33,358 nucleotides of DNA from Oligoflexales bacterium (GCA_947476525.1 CANJQY010000012.1:1-33358); one strand, 5' to 3'; positions 1 through 9,218 are shown, numbered from the stretch's first letter. Numbers and translations are program-made. The notes: generated by a model not told the origin, from the sequence alone.

Positions 1-623
1 AGGTTTTTAAATACGAGACTTAAATTTTGGGTGTCAACCACCTCGGAGTCCGGGATCGGAAAGCTCTTTAACAATGTCATAAACTCCGGAATTCGCTCCG
101 CGTTGCCAGGCATTGCAGCGTCAGCGGCACTGAGAGCTCCGGCAAATAATTCTTCGACGTCACCCACACTATTGCCAACTATCTCCGCAACCTCGTCTGG
201 TGAAAATCCAAACCGTTCGTGGAGGAGAAAAACTTCGCGCTGCTTGGGATGCAGTCGCCTGACAACGTGCTCCAAAGACACGAGGGTCGAGGTGTTTCGC
301 TCCGCCGGGACGCCTTGCTGACTATAGGCTGAATTTTCCAGGCGAGAGGTGTCGGAATTCCAATTCTCTATGGTGAAATTTCTTGCGGTTTTATAAAGGA
401 GCACCAAAAGTTCCTGAAGCGAATCCTCCAAGTCTAATGCCGGCCCTACGGCCAAAATCGCTTCGTCCACCGTATCTAGGGATTTCGTTTGTTGACCCGT
501 CATCCGAATTAGAAAATCAAACAACCGAGGCCTTTCTGACGCGAAAATCGTGTTAAGTGCATCAAAGTCTCCTGACTTATAATCCAAATAATTTTGCTTT
601 AAACTTGATGGCCGGTAGCGCAT
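1..623 (-). CDS. ECF-type RNA polymerase sigma factor (3' end outside window)
   Basis: An open frame starts at ATG (623) and continues past the left edge, giving at least 207 residues. The N-terminal part (about residues 10-85) resembles sigma region 2: it has the pattern GDFDALNTIF, then RPRLFDFLIRMTG, and later LLYKTARN, as in the 'wLy.iArN' element of ECF factors. Residues about 118-160 contain a region 4 type helix-turn-helix, beginning LHPKQREVFLLHERFGFS and followed by PDEVAEIVG. ECF sigma factors direct core RNA polymerase to stress or envelope promoters. The start lies 23 bases after the stop of the DUF4105 gene, so the two are probably co-transcribed. Region 2 is divergent where the core-binding residues normally lie, so it might be an atypical factor. 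No anti-sigma gene is visible in the window. Confidence 0.75.
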   Translation of the reverse strand, partial: MRYRPSSLKQNYLDYKSGDFDALNTIFASERPRLFDFLIRMTGQQTKSLDTVDEAILAVGPALDLEDSLQELLVLLYKTARNFTIENWNSDTSRLENSAYSQQGVPAERNTSTLVSLEHVVRRLHPKQREVFLLHERFGFSPDEVAEIVGNSVGDVEELFAGALSAADAAMPGNAERIPEFMTLLKSFPIPDSEVVDTQNLSLVFKN

Positions 624-646
624 GCTTTAATTTTCCCCCAGACTTT

Positions 647-1945
647 CTATAGGTTCGAGTCACCATGCCAGGTTAAACTTACCATTACGAAATAGTATAA
701 CAGAGAAAGCGGAACCATAAAAATAACCACGCGAATTGTATCTTGATCAAATAAGCTTGAACAGGCGATGGCCACATAAAAAGGTATAGACACTAAGTGG
801 GCCGCCCCAAATTTCGACCAGAACCTCCGGGTAAGCCACCTTTCTTTGCCGACATATCCACCCACTATGACTAAGCGCAATCCATACACTAACACTATGA
901 AATCAATGGGCCAAAAGAGCAAAATATTCAAATTATTGTATAAGTCTGTATGAAGCGAAAAGAACCAGCCCCAAATATGGGTCAGTCCAAAGAAGCCTGC
1001 CGTGAGGCTCCACCAGATACACACGATTCCAAAAACGCGATTTTGCCACCGTAACGCGGCCCTCTTCCCGGCCATGCGCCGAAGAAGGATGGATACAAAT
1101 ACTATCAACAATGGAATTCCTGCCACCACCCACGTCAAGTAATAGCCGTCTAGCGCCATGCCCTCAAACTCTGGCAGGTCCACCAATACACGCCTGTTCG
1201 AAAGGAGAAGTTGACCCGCAATTGGCAGGCCTTGATCATCGTAACTGAGAAGATTAGACAGGTGCTCCTGTAATTTTTTTGGATAGAACATTTCATCCCA
1301 ACCTCGCAATGGAACGTCGGTATCGCCGTTAAAAATGATGTCTATTCCCCAAGCCACAAAAGAATTAACACTCAAATTTTGACGGGCATAATCTCGGTAA
1401 GTAGTCGTTGGCTCAATGATCCCACCTAAATCTTTCTGCAACGCCCCCCCCACCGCAAAGTCAATATAGTCGCGGGGGATCGTCGCACAATTGTTTCGAA
1501 AATACTGATACGGATAAAATAAATTTTCTGGCTTCATGTTCCATATAATTTTATCCATGAGCTTCTGTTTTTGTAGGTGCGTCAGCGCGATTTCATCTTC
1601 AACGATGCCACGGTGTTCGATGTCACGGTAATAACGAATAGCCTTTTTTGTCGGGGAAAATCCCATTTTATAAATTAAATTTCCACGAAAAAATTTGGGT
1701 ATAAACAACGGATCTGAAAAGTCAAATTCGCCCCAATTAACTACAAAATCAACTTCATTTGCTTCATCCAGAAACCTCAACATCGTATGGCCAAATCTGG
1801 AGTACAACTCCGACCCGTCATTGACCGTAAGCAGGCTGACTGTCGTAGCAGCCAAGTTTGTCGGCAGGCGCGGCACATACTCTGACGCACGCGCCCAAAA
1901 TGGAGGTGCGAAGACGCCTACAAAAATTAAAAGTAATTTTACCAC
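647..1945 (-). CDS. DUF4105 (Lnb N-terminal domain) protein with five C-terminal membrane helices
   Basis: The 432-residue product has a signal peptide (about 1-20, cleavage after ARA), a periplasmic DUF4105 domain (about 35-240) and five hydrophobic helices from about 268 to 428. Family hallmarks are visible: LLTVNDGSELYSRFGHT with His53, WGEFDF, the FFRGNL segment and NNCATIPRD with Cys153. The Pfam family is now named after Lnb, a lipoprotein N-acyltransferase described in Bacteroidota, in which a conserved His and Cys are essential; both occur here in the right order. Acyltransferase activity is therefore a plausible inference, not proven. The start is GTG, with a TGAGG ribosome site overlapping the end of the thioesterase gene 8 bases upstream. 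The sigma factor gene follows. A run of eight G on the coding strand (1444-1451) is a possible slippage site. Confidence 0.8.
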   Translation of the reverse strand: MVKLLLIFVGVFAPPFWARASEYVPRLPTNLAATTVSLLTVNDGSELYSRFGHTMLRFLDEANEVDFVVNWGEFDFSDPLFIPKFFRGNLIYKMGFSPTKKAIRYYRDIEHRGIVEDEIALTHLQKQKLMDKIIWNMKPENLFYPYQYFRNNCATIPRDYIDFAVGGALQKDLGGIIEPTTTYRDYARQNLSVNSFVAWGIDIIFNGDTDVPLRGWDEMFYPKKLQEHLSNLLSYDDQGLPIAGQLLLSNRRVLVDLPEFEGMALDGYYLTWVVAGIPLLIVFVSILLRRMAGKRAALRWQNRVFGIVCIWWSLTAGFFGLTHIWGWFFSLHTDLYNNLNILLFWPIDFIVLVYGLRLVIVGGYVGKERWLTRRFWSKFGAAHLVSIPFYVAIACSSLFDQDTIRVVIFMVPLSLLYYFVMVSLTWHGDSNL

Positions 1946-1953
1946 ATCTAGCC

Positions 1954-2466
1954 TCAGGCGTTTTGTCCTAGTCGAGAGTGAATTTCTGCTTTCAGCTTTA
2001 AACGATTGGCCCTGCGAATTTGCGCGGCACCATGACGTCGGCGTTCATCTTCAGTCTCCAGCACCAAAGGTGGAATGGCTGTCGGACGGCTATGACTATC
2101 AAGGGCCACAAAGGTCAAATAGGCGGAGGCGGTATGGAAAGTTTCGCCAGTGATCGCATTTTCTGAGCGAACGATCACGCCAATCTCACAGCTAGTGCCT
2201 CCAACATAATTGACAGAGGATTGAATGGTCACGATCCACCCCAATCGCACGGGCGCTAAGAAATGGAGGGCATCGACACTCGCAGTCACGACCTGGCGCG
2301 CACAGTGCCGCATGGCACAAGTTGCAGCGGCAATATCAACCCAACTCATGACCGTCCCGCCGAAAACACTACCCAACGCATTAGTATGCTGCGGCAAGAC
2401 CATTTCCGTCATGGTTACTTGGCTCCGGCGCACTGTTTTGGGAGGTAAATTAACGGTTCCCGACAT
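1954..2466 (-). CDS. Acyl-CoA thioesterase, hotdog fold
   Basis: The 170-residue protein matches the YciA/YkhA (BFIT-like) acyl-CoA hydrolase group, which cleaves acyl-CoA to free fatty acid and CoA in the cytosol. Family motifs are clear: MTEMVLPQHTNALGSVFGGT at about 19-38, where the Asn and Gly-Gly belong to the active-site loop, then SWVDIAAA and VVTASVDALHFLAPV with the strand-helix pattern of a hotdog domain. Length is normal for a single-hotdog family member. Its ATG shares one base with the stop of the GGDEF gene (TAATG), which indicates translational coupling. The last 30 residues are a basic, charged tail that probably is not part of the fold. The substrate cannot be told from sequence. 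Confidence 0.9.
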   Translation of the reverse strand: MSGTVNLPPKTVRRSQVTMTEMVLPQHTNALGSVFGGTVMSWVDIAAATCAMRHCARQVVTASVDALHFLAPVRLGWIVTIQSSVNYVGGTSCEIGVIVRSENAITGETFHTASAYLTFVALDSHSRPTAIPPLVLETEDERRRHGAAQIRRANRLKLKAEIHSRLGQNA

Positions 2467-3599
2467 TATGGCGTCTCCCTTCGATTTTTCGCGGAGGCGG
2501 GCTCGTAATCGTCGTCTTGCAGTTCGTTTTCATTAACCATTATAACCTGATTTTTTCCGCCACGTTTAGCCAAATACATAGTCTCGTCCGCTAAACGAAC
2601 GATGGTGGCTTTGTCCCGAGCATGCTCGGGGCAGCAGGCGACACCTATCGAAGCCGTAATGTGAATTTGTTTACCCAATCCCTCAGAAACAAATGGATGG
2701 GCATCAATACAGCTGCGAACCCGCTCTGCCGCCATAAGTGCTTGCTGCGTTGTTGCCCCAAGCAAAACAACCACAAATTCATCTCCGCCAAAACGAATCA
2801 CGCTATCAACGTCTCGAACCGCTCCCAAAATCTGCACTCCGACCTGTTTCAAAACACTGCTACCTGTCAAATGCCCATGGACATCATTTACCTGCTTAAA
2901 ATTATCGAGATCAATGAACAAAAGGCTGAACGGTAAATGGAAACGTTGATGGCGGCGTATTTCACTGTCAATAGCCACGTCCATAAATCGGTAGTTGTAG
3001 AGGCCCGTTACTTCGTCTTGATACAATAACGCCTGCGAGTTATCGAGTCGACGAAGCCAATGCGCCGATTGCTGCGCTGTGCGAACCACAAAATCCACAA
3101 CTTCTTCGAAATTTACTGTTCCGCCTTCAATTATTGCTCCTTGGCCGATTTTTGGCGAATCACTCTCTCGCCAAATCAAAACTCCTCGCTGTGTTTCAGA
3201 CTCGTCAAACTGGGCGCAATTATAAACCTCGCCTGCGGCGTAGATTGGATAAAATCCCCTGCGAACATCGTCCTCCCCTGTGGTCACGGCCTGCAATGCC
3301 AAGCGAACTGCACCAAGGGCTGCTTCGGACATGACTGGTGCATTTACGAACTTCATGGTGCGACGTTTTTGCTCGCTGTGCGCCGTTTCAAGCGTCATAT
3401 AAACTACTTCGGCGACTCCAAACCAATCGGAGAGCATGGATACAAGGCGCCGAAGTACGTTACTACAGGAGGTCTGAGCATTTAGTTGTTCGCTACAAAA
3501 ATGCGCAAACTCAAAAGTCGATCCAATAAAAGTTGGGATTGAGTCGAAGTTAGGAAGCAAATTTTGATTAATTTGAGAGTTGGGCAACAATTCACTCAT
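2466..3599 (-). CDS. Diguanylate cyclase with N-terminal sensor-like domain
   Basis: The chosen start is ATG at 3599, because a perfect AGGAGGT lies 11 bases upstream inside the end of the prepilin peptidase gene; this gives 377 residues. A GGDEF domain occupies about 190-360, with intact GGDEF at 271-275 and an RxxD inhibitory site (RDVD, 262-265) exactly five residues before it. It should make cyclic di-GMP from two GTP and be subject to product inhibition. Residues about 25-180 look like a GAF-type sensory domain, but no ligand residues can be named. No membrane helix or signal peptide is present, so it is cytosolic. Sharing an operon with prepilin peptidase suggests a link between c-di-GMP and pili or surface behaviour, which is inference. 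Confidence 0.92.
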   Translation of the reverse strand: MSELLPNSQINQNLLPNFDSIPTFIGSTFEFAHFCSEQLNAQTSCSNVLRRLVSMLSDWFGVAEVVYMTLETAHSEQKRRTMKFVNAPVMSEAALGAVRLALQAVTTGEDDVRRGFYPIYAAGEVYNCAQFDESETQRGVLIWRESDSPKIGQGAIIEGGTVNFEEVVDFVVRTAQQSAHWLRRLDNSQALLYQDEVTGLYNYRFMDVAIDSEIRRHQRFHLPFSLLFIDLDNFKQVNDVHGHLTGSSVLKQVGVQILGAVRDVDSVIRFGGDEFVVVLLGATTQQALMAAERVRSCIDAHPFVSEGLGKQIHITASIGVACCPEHARDKATIVRLADETMYLAKRGGKNQVIMVNENELQDDDYEPASAKNRRETP

Positions 3600-3604
3600 A
3601 AATA

Positions 3605-4450
3605 TTACTGACCTCCTGAAAATATGTATAGAGCTTCGGGTCCAAAAATCAAATGCGTCACAGCGCCAAGTGCAAGAAACGGCCCAAATGGAATTTTTGA
3701 TTGCCATCCTTCCTGGCGATAAATCACCATGACTGCAATACCAATGATACTACCAACGATGCTTCCAAGGAATAGAGTCGGCAAAATAGACTGCCACCCA
3801 AGCCAACCCCCAATCGCCGCCAATAGTTTGACATCCCCAAAGCCAAGTCCATACTGTTTCCGAACAAACCAGTAGGACCAAGCCACACCGTAGAGAAGCC
3901 CACCACCCGCAGCAATCCCAATGAGAGATCCTACCAGCGTCAAATCAGGATGAATCCAAGCCACTAACGGTGACAATACAATCATCCCGATACTCAATTC
4001 ATCCGGAATAATCATCAATTTGGCGTCAATCACACTCATGGCAAGCATCAAGCTAATAAAAATCGCTGCATGAGCCCAACGAACAAAAATGGCAGGTTCA
4101 AAGATTCCAGAACCTACAGACCAACCGGAGAACGGAAACTTTAAATACAGTAGTCCAAAAATGACTGATGTTGCAAATTCCACCGCAGGATAATGCCACG
4201 AAATTTTAGTGCCACAACAGTTTGCCTTGCCGCGCAAAATAAAATATCCGACAACTGGAATATTAAAATAAAAGGGAATCATGACACCACAAGTTGGACA
4301 CACAGACCTTGCGTTCTTGAAAAATGTCCGCTCTGGGAGGCGCAGAATAACAACATTTAAAAAAGAACCAATGCATGCGCCAAGCGCCACCACTGACCAA
4401 AAAACAAATGATTGAACAGCTTGAAAGCCCAGAATCAACAAGTCATTCAC
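3605..4450 (-). CDS. pilD: Type IV prepilin peptidase (leader peptidase / N-methyltransferase)
   Basis: This 281-residue polytopic membrane protein cleaves and normally N-methylates type IV prepilins and type II secretion pseudopilins. The N-terminal domain shows GSFLNVVILRLP and the first cysteine pair CPTC (51-54). The catalytic aspartates are Asp142 in SVIDAKLMIIPD and Asp206 in GFGDVKLLAAIGGWLGW. About seven to eight hydrophobic segments can be traced. The second zinc-type pair is unusual: adjacent Cys78-Cys79 instead of CxxC, just before GTKISWHYPAVE. Its start overlaps the end of the transglycosylase gene by four bases (ATGA), and the GGDEF gene begins five bases after its stop. No pilin gene is in the window. 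Confidence 0.92.
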   Translation of the reverse strand: MNDLLILGFQAVQSFVFWSVVALGACIGSFLNVVILRLPERTFFKNARSVCPTCGVMIPFYFNIPVVGYFILRGKANCCGTKISWHYPAVEFATSVIFGLLYLKFPFSGWSVGSGIFEPAIFVRWAHAAIFISLMLAMSVIDAKLMIIPDELSIGMIVLSPLVAWIHPDLTLVGSLIGIAAGGGLLYGVAWSYWFVRKQYGLGFGDVKLLAAIGGWLGWQSILPTLFLGSIVGSIIGIAVMVIYRQEGWQSKIPFGPFLALGAVTHLIFGPEALYIFSGGQ

Positions 4451-5400
4451 GGTTGCTCCTTCGCATTACTGTCTTTCTTTACGTCACCCTTTAATTCAGT
4501 TACAGGTAGTGGGCTCGCCAAACTTGGAGCATTAGGGCTAGGCGAATCTTCATTACGAGATTCATTACCAGATTTGCCCTCACTCACCCCATCTTCGCAC
4601 TCGGTATCACCACGACAATCGTCCGCATCTCCACCGCCGTAGCCCGCAATTGGATTGCCGAAATCTCCGCGCGCGAGAGCCGTGCTTTTTTGGATCTCAG
4701 TAATATAGCCACCCAAAAAAAGATTATTCACAATGTGAGCGAATCGCCGCCCCCCAAAGGGAGTCAACGACCTCGACCGCAGGCCTTTGCTCCATTTGTT
4801 TGGACTTGGAATAACCACGGCAAGGTGCACGGCTTGTTCAATCGTCAATAGTTCTGGTCGGGTCTTGAAGTAGTAGAGTCCGGCAGATTTAACACCGTAA
4901 ATCCCGCCGCCAAATTCACAGAGGTTAATATACCACTCGAGAATTTTATCTTTGGGCAGAAAAAGCTCCAAGAGGATAGTCCCCATCGCTTCCCGCAATT
5001 TACGAACGATCGTTTTTTCACGGCTCAAAAAGGTGATTTTTATGACTTGTTGACTAATCGTCGATGCACCGCGAACGTACCGCCCTTTTTTTCTATTGAG
5101 TGCGATAGCCTTTTGAATAGCTTCAAAATCAAATCCATTATGCTGATAAAATTTACCGTCTTCGGCTACAACCACAGCATTAACGACGTGTCTTGAAACC
5201 CTTTCAATCGGAACCCATTGCTTTGTGTAGGGCCCGACCTCTACACTAATTGGTAGCCCTTTCGCATCGAGTCGAGTCACAGTAATTGTACCAAAATACA
5301 GTGCCGGCACAAACGGCACAAACCAAACCACAAGAAGTCCAAAAAAAATGACTCCGCCCGCAATCCACCACTGCTTTTTGGACAGAGCCAATCGTTGCAT
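4447..5400 (-). CDS. mtgA: Monofunctional peptidoglycan glycosyltransferase (GT51)
   Basis: The 317-residue protein has one N-terminal membrane anchor (about 11-35) and a periplasmic GT51 domain that polymerises lipid II into glycan strands. Conserved elements are VVAEDGKFYQHNGFD with catalytic Glu80, RGASTISQQVIK at about 110-121, RKLREAMGT, and KILEWYINLCEFGGGIYG with the second acidic residue at Glu155. No transpeptidase domain follows. Instead there is a tail of about 65 residues that is acidic, then Pro/Ser/Ala-rich, and looks disordered. That tail is longer than in typical MtgA proteins. The gene begins one base after the cyclophilin stop and overlaps pilD by four bases, so it sits inside one transcription unit. 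Confidence 0.92.
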   Translation of the reverse strand: MQRLALSKKQWWIAGGVIFFGLLVVWFVPFVPALYFGTITVTRLDAKGLPISVEVGPYTKQWVPIERVSRHVVNAVVVAEDGKFYQHNGFDFEAIQKAIALNRKKGRYVRGASTISQQVIKITFLSREKTIVRKLREAMGTILLELFLPKDKILEWYINLCEFGGGIYGVKSAGLYYFKTRPELLTIEQAVHLAVVIPSPNKWSKGLRSRSLTPFGGRRFAHIVNNLFLGGYITEIQKSTALARGDFGNPIAGYGGGDADDCRGDTECEDGVSEGKSGNESRNEDSPSPNAPSLASPLPVTELKGDVKKDSNAKEQP

Positions 5401-5401
5401 T

Positions 5402-6259
5402 CTACTGTGCCAGTCCTCGGCTAAACTGAAACTGCTCTATTTCTGGGGTTTTTCCTTCTTTAATCGACATGACTCCCACGAATTGGCTGGACTTGAATTT
5501 TGGATAACTAACTGTATACCTCACCTGTAATTGATCTCCCCGCGCCATTCCATCCGTAAACGATGCTTGAACCATTTTCCCGTATCCTTGAGCTTCGCCA
5601 ATTTTTGTGAGGAGAGTTTGGACAGGTTTTTTACTGATAGAGCTGATTTCATCTTGAGTCATTTCCTTCGACTTCTTCACCTCTCCAGCTTTATACCAAT
5701 CACCAACGATCTCCAGCTTTTCAATCTTGACGTCTTTTACGGGACGATCGTTATTCGCTTTCACAAGCGATATTTTTTTGACGATATCGTACCCGGAAAC
5801 AACTTCACCGAAAATAGAGTGCTTATCATCAAGGTGTGAAACCTCTTTGACGGTTACAAAAAACTGGCTGCCGTTCGTGTTTGGACCGCTGTTCGCCATA
5901 GAAAGCATCCCCGGCTTTGAGTGCCTAAGGGCTGGGGAAAATTCATCTGCAAATGAGTAGCCTGGACCACCAGTACCTGTTCCCTGTGGATCACCGCCTT
6001 GAATCATAAATTCAGGGATGACTCTGTGAAAAATAAGTCCATTATAGAAACCCTTCCTAGCTAGTTCGACGAAATTTGCGACTGTTTTGGGAGCTTCTTT
6101 ATAGAAAAGTTTTGCTTCGAACGTACCCTCTGAAGTTGTAAATTTAGCTTTCAACTCGGGGTCGCCCACTGCTGATACAGGCATGGTTATGGTAAGTGAA
6201 GAAAACCCTAACACCAGTGATACTAATATCGTGGATGTAATCCATCTAGAAAGCTTCAT
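5402..6259 (-). CDS. Secreted cyclophilin-type peptidyl-prolyl isomerase
   Basis: The 285-residue product has a signal peptide (about 1-30, cleavage near VSA) and a cyclophilin domain at about 35-195. Motifs include [20 protein letters not shown] with the catalytic Arg, [26 protein letters not shown] and [10 protein letters not shown]. The residue matching Trp121 of human CypA is His (SHLDDKHS), as in many bacterial cyclosporin-insensitive forms. It should speed proline isomerisation of exported proteins in the periplasm. An extra C-terminal domain of about 90 residues (200-285) has beta-rich character and no recognised family. The ATG is preceded by GGAGTGA. It is the first gene of the tight series leading to the sigma factor. 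Confidence 0.9.
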   Translation of the reverse strand: MKLSRWITSTILVSLVLGFSSLTITMPVSAVGDPELKAKFTTSEGTFEAKLFYKEAPKTVANFVELARKGFYNGLIFHRVIPEFMIQGGDPQGTGTGGPGYSFADEFSPALRHSKPGMLSMANSGPNTNGSQFFVTVKEVSHLDDKHSIFGEVVSGYDIVKKISLVKANNDRPVKDVKIEKLEIVGDWYKAGEVKKSKEMTQDEISSISKKPVQTLLTKIGEAQGYGKMVQASFTDGMARGDQLQVRYTVSYPKFKSSQFVGVMSIKEGKTPEIEQFQFSRGLAQ

Positions 6260-6387
6260 CAGTCACTCCATTCATCAAAAAAAAATTGTTTTAAGTTACC
6301 CGTCACTGGACCAGTTAAATAACGTGTCAAATATTATCAATAGATGACAGTCGGGCGCAAGGAACAAAAGCATGCGGTAGCGGATGC

Positions 6388-7023
6388 TTATTGTCCGATA
6401 TTTAACCACTGGCCGCCGGCAACCCAGCCCACAAAGAAACTACCTTGGGCTGGAGTTTCCTTCAAAATAGCACGCTCTCGGCGAACGCCTAATCTAAACC
6501 ACATGAGATCGGCAACGGGAAAATCAAAGGCCAAACTCCCACTAATGTGTGGAGCCCATTTTGATCGATCTGAGGCTTTCGATTCCATGCGTGCAAGGCG
6601 TTCGTCCATAGTTCGGCGAACTCGCGAGACTCCAGCTCCTAAGCAAATTCTCAAGGCGTGAAATCCTTCTAGCATTGCGGTGGAATGCTCCCAGACTAGG
6701 TCCAAGGAACGAGTCATCAACTTCGCATCCTCGGTGGTAAGTTCGTGTAGGGACGATTCTGCGGATAGTCCAAACGCATTCGCAGGCCTAGGCGTCCATA
6801 ACGCCGTCACCCCACCACTTACACCGGGACTCGGAAATGCGTAACCGCCGCGAACGTCAAGCCTCAAAACGTCTCGATCATTAGATAATGCCGTCCCAGG
6901 CATCTCAGCCCTAAGCGCTGCGGACGTTAACACAAAAATAAGAAAGCATGCCCCTTTGCACACAGATTGATGACTCAACTGGCGTGAAAGCGCACCACGA
7001 AACCTAAAATAAATCACCGGCAC
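6388..7023 (-). CDS. Probable outer-membrane beta-barrel protein, unknown function
   Basis: I do not recognise a named family. The 211-residue frame starts at GTG and has a basic, then hydrophobic export signal ending near SAALRA (about residue 39). The mature part alternates hydrophobic and polar residues in short strands rich in Gly and aromatic residues, for example RLDVRGGYAFPSPG, GGVTALWTPRP, AFGLSAESSLHEL, WAPHISGSLAFDFPV and GSFFVGWVAGGQW. That is the pattern of a small outer-membrane barrel. It follows the cyclase gene by 38 bases on the same strand and may share its transcript. The exact start is uncertain, since a second GTG occurs two codons later. Confidence 0.6.
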   Translation of the reverse strand: MPVIYFRFRGALSRQLSHQSVCKGACFLIFVLTSAALRAEMPGTALSNDRDVLRLDVRGGYAFPSPGVSGGVTALWTPRPANAFGLSAESSLHELTTEDAKLMTRSLDLVWEHSTAMLEGFHALRICLGAGVSRVRRTMDERLARMESKASDRSKWAPHISGSLAFDFPVADLMWFRLGVRRERAILKETPAQGSFFVGWVAGGQWLNIGQ

Positions 7024-7061
7024 CCCACCCTAACGGCATATCGAATGCCGTGATTCTACGT

Positions 7062-9206
7062 TTATCCAGCAGCCTTGTGCATAGTATGGATAGCACCAGA
7101 TTCGTTGCCATAATCCGGAGCCAACACGATTACTGGAGAGGTCGCTAACACGCCAGGACCACGAATATTAGTCGCCTCTTCGAAAATTTCCGAGCCGATA
7201 ACAAATACGTTATTTTGCATTTGCATTCCAATTAACTTTACAATTCCAAACTGCTTTGACATGCCTCGTACTTCGCTCATGCCTAAATCTTCAATCAATG
7301 CATCTTTCTGGATATTCTCATATACATCTCGAGACAAGATAATATCACATTGATACGTTTTGGATAGTGCTTCCATTCTAGATGCTACATTAATAGTCGA
7401 CCCAATGACCGTATAATCCAAACGAATTCCATTGCCTATGGCCCCAAAAATCGCCGGTCCACAGTGCACACCAATCCCCGCATCCAACAAAAACAGCCCC
7501 TGCTCGGCACGCCGTTGATTAAGCTGAGCCATCCCTACACGCACGTCAATTGCTGCTCTTGCCGCCGCGGCACAATCTTCAATTCCCTGCTCTGGTACGC
7601 CCCAAAGAGCCATCACCGCATCCCCAACAAACTTATCGACAATGCCGCCATGTTTTTTAACGGCAGTCGTTACGACGTCTAAATATTGATTCAAAGCAGT
7701 GGTCACCACGGTGGGTTCAAAAACATCGCACATTTTAGTAAAAGATCGAAGGTCAGAAAATAGCACGGTAACCGCTTCAAGACGCGTTGATTGGTTTTGC
7801 CTACCGTGGATAATATCGTTCATTAAACGAGGATCGACGACCTTGCCGAAGCGTTCGAGAACCTGCTGCCGGCTACTCACAATCAACGCCCATTCGGTGG
7901 CAATTAAAAGTCCCAGACCACTAATGAATGCCTGAATTGAATACCGCATCCAGTCGTACAGGTGCTTATAGGGTAGAAATCCCTCCCCTGTTAAATTTAG
8001 ATTCTCAGCTCGCCCCCGCAGGGCAAACCCAATAGCAAGGCCAATAGCCAAGACACCGACTGCAGCCGTAACGTTCCTACGAAAAGCGGCCCATGGCTTT
8101 TGTCTCGTCTCTCGCCAGGCTAGAAAAGCATAATACGCAGTCGTGAGGTAGGCCAAAGAATAGTTGAAATCATTACTCCTATTTTCGAATATCAATAGGT
8201 CTAGGCCAATTCCGTAGCGCCCTGACACGTAACACAATGCCGCCAGCACCGAATAACCGACCACAGGTAACCACATAAGCCGTGAAACAACCCGAAAATA
8301 AAGCCCAGAAAATGCGTACAATGCGGCAACAGCCAAACACTTTATGATGCCTGAAACAGTCACAAAATCTACGGACAAAAATTGCGGAAATGAAGCCAAA
8401 TCATTAACCAGCAGGCCACGCCAACTGGTCAATGTTACAAACAGCGAAAAGGCAAAAATTTCTCGGTAAAATGGTGTAAAAAAGCAACCGAGCCCGGCCA
8501 AAATGGCTACAAAAAAATAGCCCGTTGCTGACGGTAGCATCCGCGTTTGATCAAGTCCTCGGAAGGACGCCCTTAGTTTGGGCGCAACGGCTGGGGGGCT
8601 AAGAAATGGCTGCCCGACCGTTATCAAACCCGGCGCCAGAGACCTGCCCGCAATGATCTCAAAGCCAAATGTCAACGGGCTTCCTCGTGCCTTTTTCGGA
8701 TCAAAAACAATCATCCCCCGAGACGCATTTTTGTCGGCAGCAGGCACCTCTACGCCGTCCACAAAAAATCGGAATGACTTTCCTGCGATTCCATAAAAGT
8801 CGAAAGCAATTAAATCACCGGGCGTAACTACAAAATCGGGAACCTTCACGTCCCAGCGTAAATGTAAGGTTCCACGCCAAAATTTTTTTTCCGCGGCTAC
8901 AGCAATATTATAAATCGGCGTGGTTTCACGTCTCAATAATCTTGGATCGACCTCTGGATTTAACGGACACGCAGGTCCAGGGCAAGACGCTGCCACGTTT
9001 CCTTCAGTCACAACGTCATAACGATATTGCACACCTTCGAGACTCATGACTGCACGAGTGTCGGAAGCGCTCAAGTCTTGTTGCATGGATTGATCGGCAA
9101 TTCTGGTGGGAGCAAAAATCGCAAACGCAAACCCAATTGCAAACATCGCAGACAGCTTGCGTTCACCATACCGCTTCAATCCACTAAGACTAGTCCACTG
9201 AGCCAT
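7062..9206 (-). CDS. Membrane adenylate/guanylate cyclase, class III, with 7TM sensor part
   Basis: The 714-residue protein begins with a membrane anchor or signal (about 18-32), then has an extracytoplasmic domain of about 170 residues (45-215). About seven membrane helices (226-445) follow, then a cytosolic class III nucleotide cyclase domain (about 470-660). Catalytic features are VLFSDLRSFT with metal-binding Asp485, FVGDAVMALWG with Asp529, and DYTVIGSTINVASRME with the transition-state Asn/Arg pair. It should convert ATP or GTP to the cyclic nucleotide in response to an external signal. The arrangement recalls 7TMR-DISM receptors, although that exact family is not proven. The AGGAGAAG ribosome site is clear, and a tandem 11-base repeat lies directly upstream of it. 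The last 55 residues carry no recognisable domain. Confidence 0.9.
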   Translation of the reverse strand: MAQWTSLSGLKRYGERKLSAMFAIGFAFAIFAPTRIADQSMQQDLSASDTRAVMSLEGVQYRYDVVTEGNVAASCPGPACPLNPEVDPRLLRRETTPIYNIAVAAEKKFWRGTLHLRWDVKVPDFVVTPGDLIAFDFYGIAGKSFRFFVDGVEVPAADKNASRGMIVFDPKKARGSPLTFGFEIIAGRSLAPGLITVGQPFLSPPAVAPKLRASFRGLDQTRMLPSATGYFFVAILAGLGCFFTPFYREIFAFSLFVTLTSWRGLLVNDLASFPQFLSVDFVTVSGIIKCLAVAALYAFSGLYFRVVSRLMWLPVVGYSVLAALCYVSGRYGIGLDLLIFENRSNDFNYSLAYLTTAYYAFLAWRETRQKPWAAFRRNVTAAVGVLAIGLAIGFALRGRAENLNLTGEGFLPYKHLYDWMRYSIQAFISGLGLLIATEWALIVSSRQQVLERFGKVVDPRLMNDIIHGRQNQSTRLEAVTVLFSDLRSFTKMCDVFEPTVVTTALNQYLDVVTTAVKKHGGIVDKFVGDAVMALWGVPEQGIEDCAAAARAAIDVRVGMAQLNQRRAEQGLFLLDAGIGVHCGPAIFGAIGNGIRLDYTVIGSTINVASRMEALSKTYQCDIILSRDVYENIQKDALIEDLGMSEVRGMSKQFGIVKLIGMQMQNNVFVIGSEIFEEATNIRGPGVLATSPVIVLAPDYGNESGAIHTMHKAAG

Positions 9207-9218
9207 CTTGCTTCTCCT

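Noticed and set aside
2466-3707. Longer start (3707) for the diguanylate cyclase
   Set aside because: The extra 36 residues overlap pilD by 103 bases and lack a ribosome site, while ATG 3599 follows a perfect AGGAGGT.
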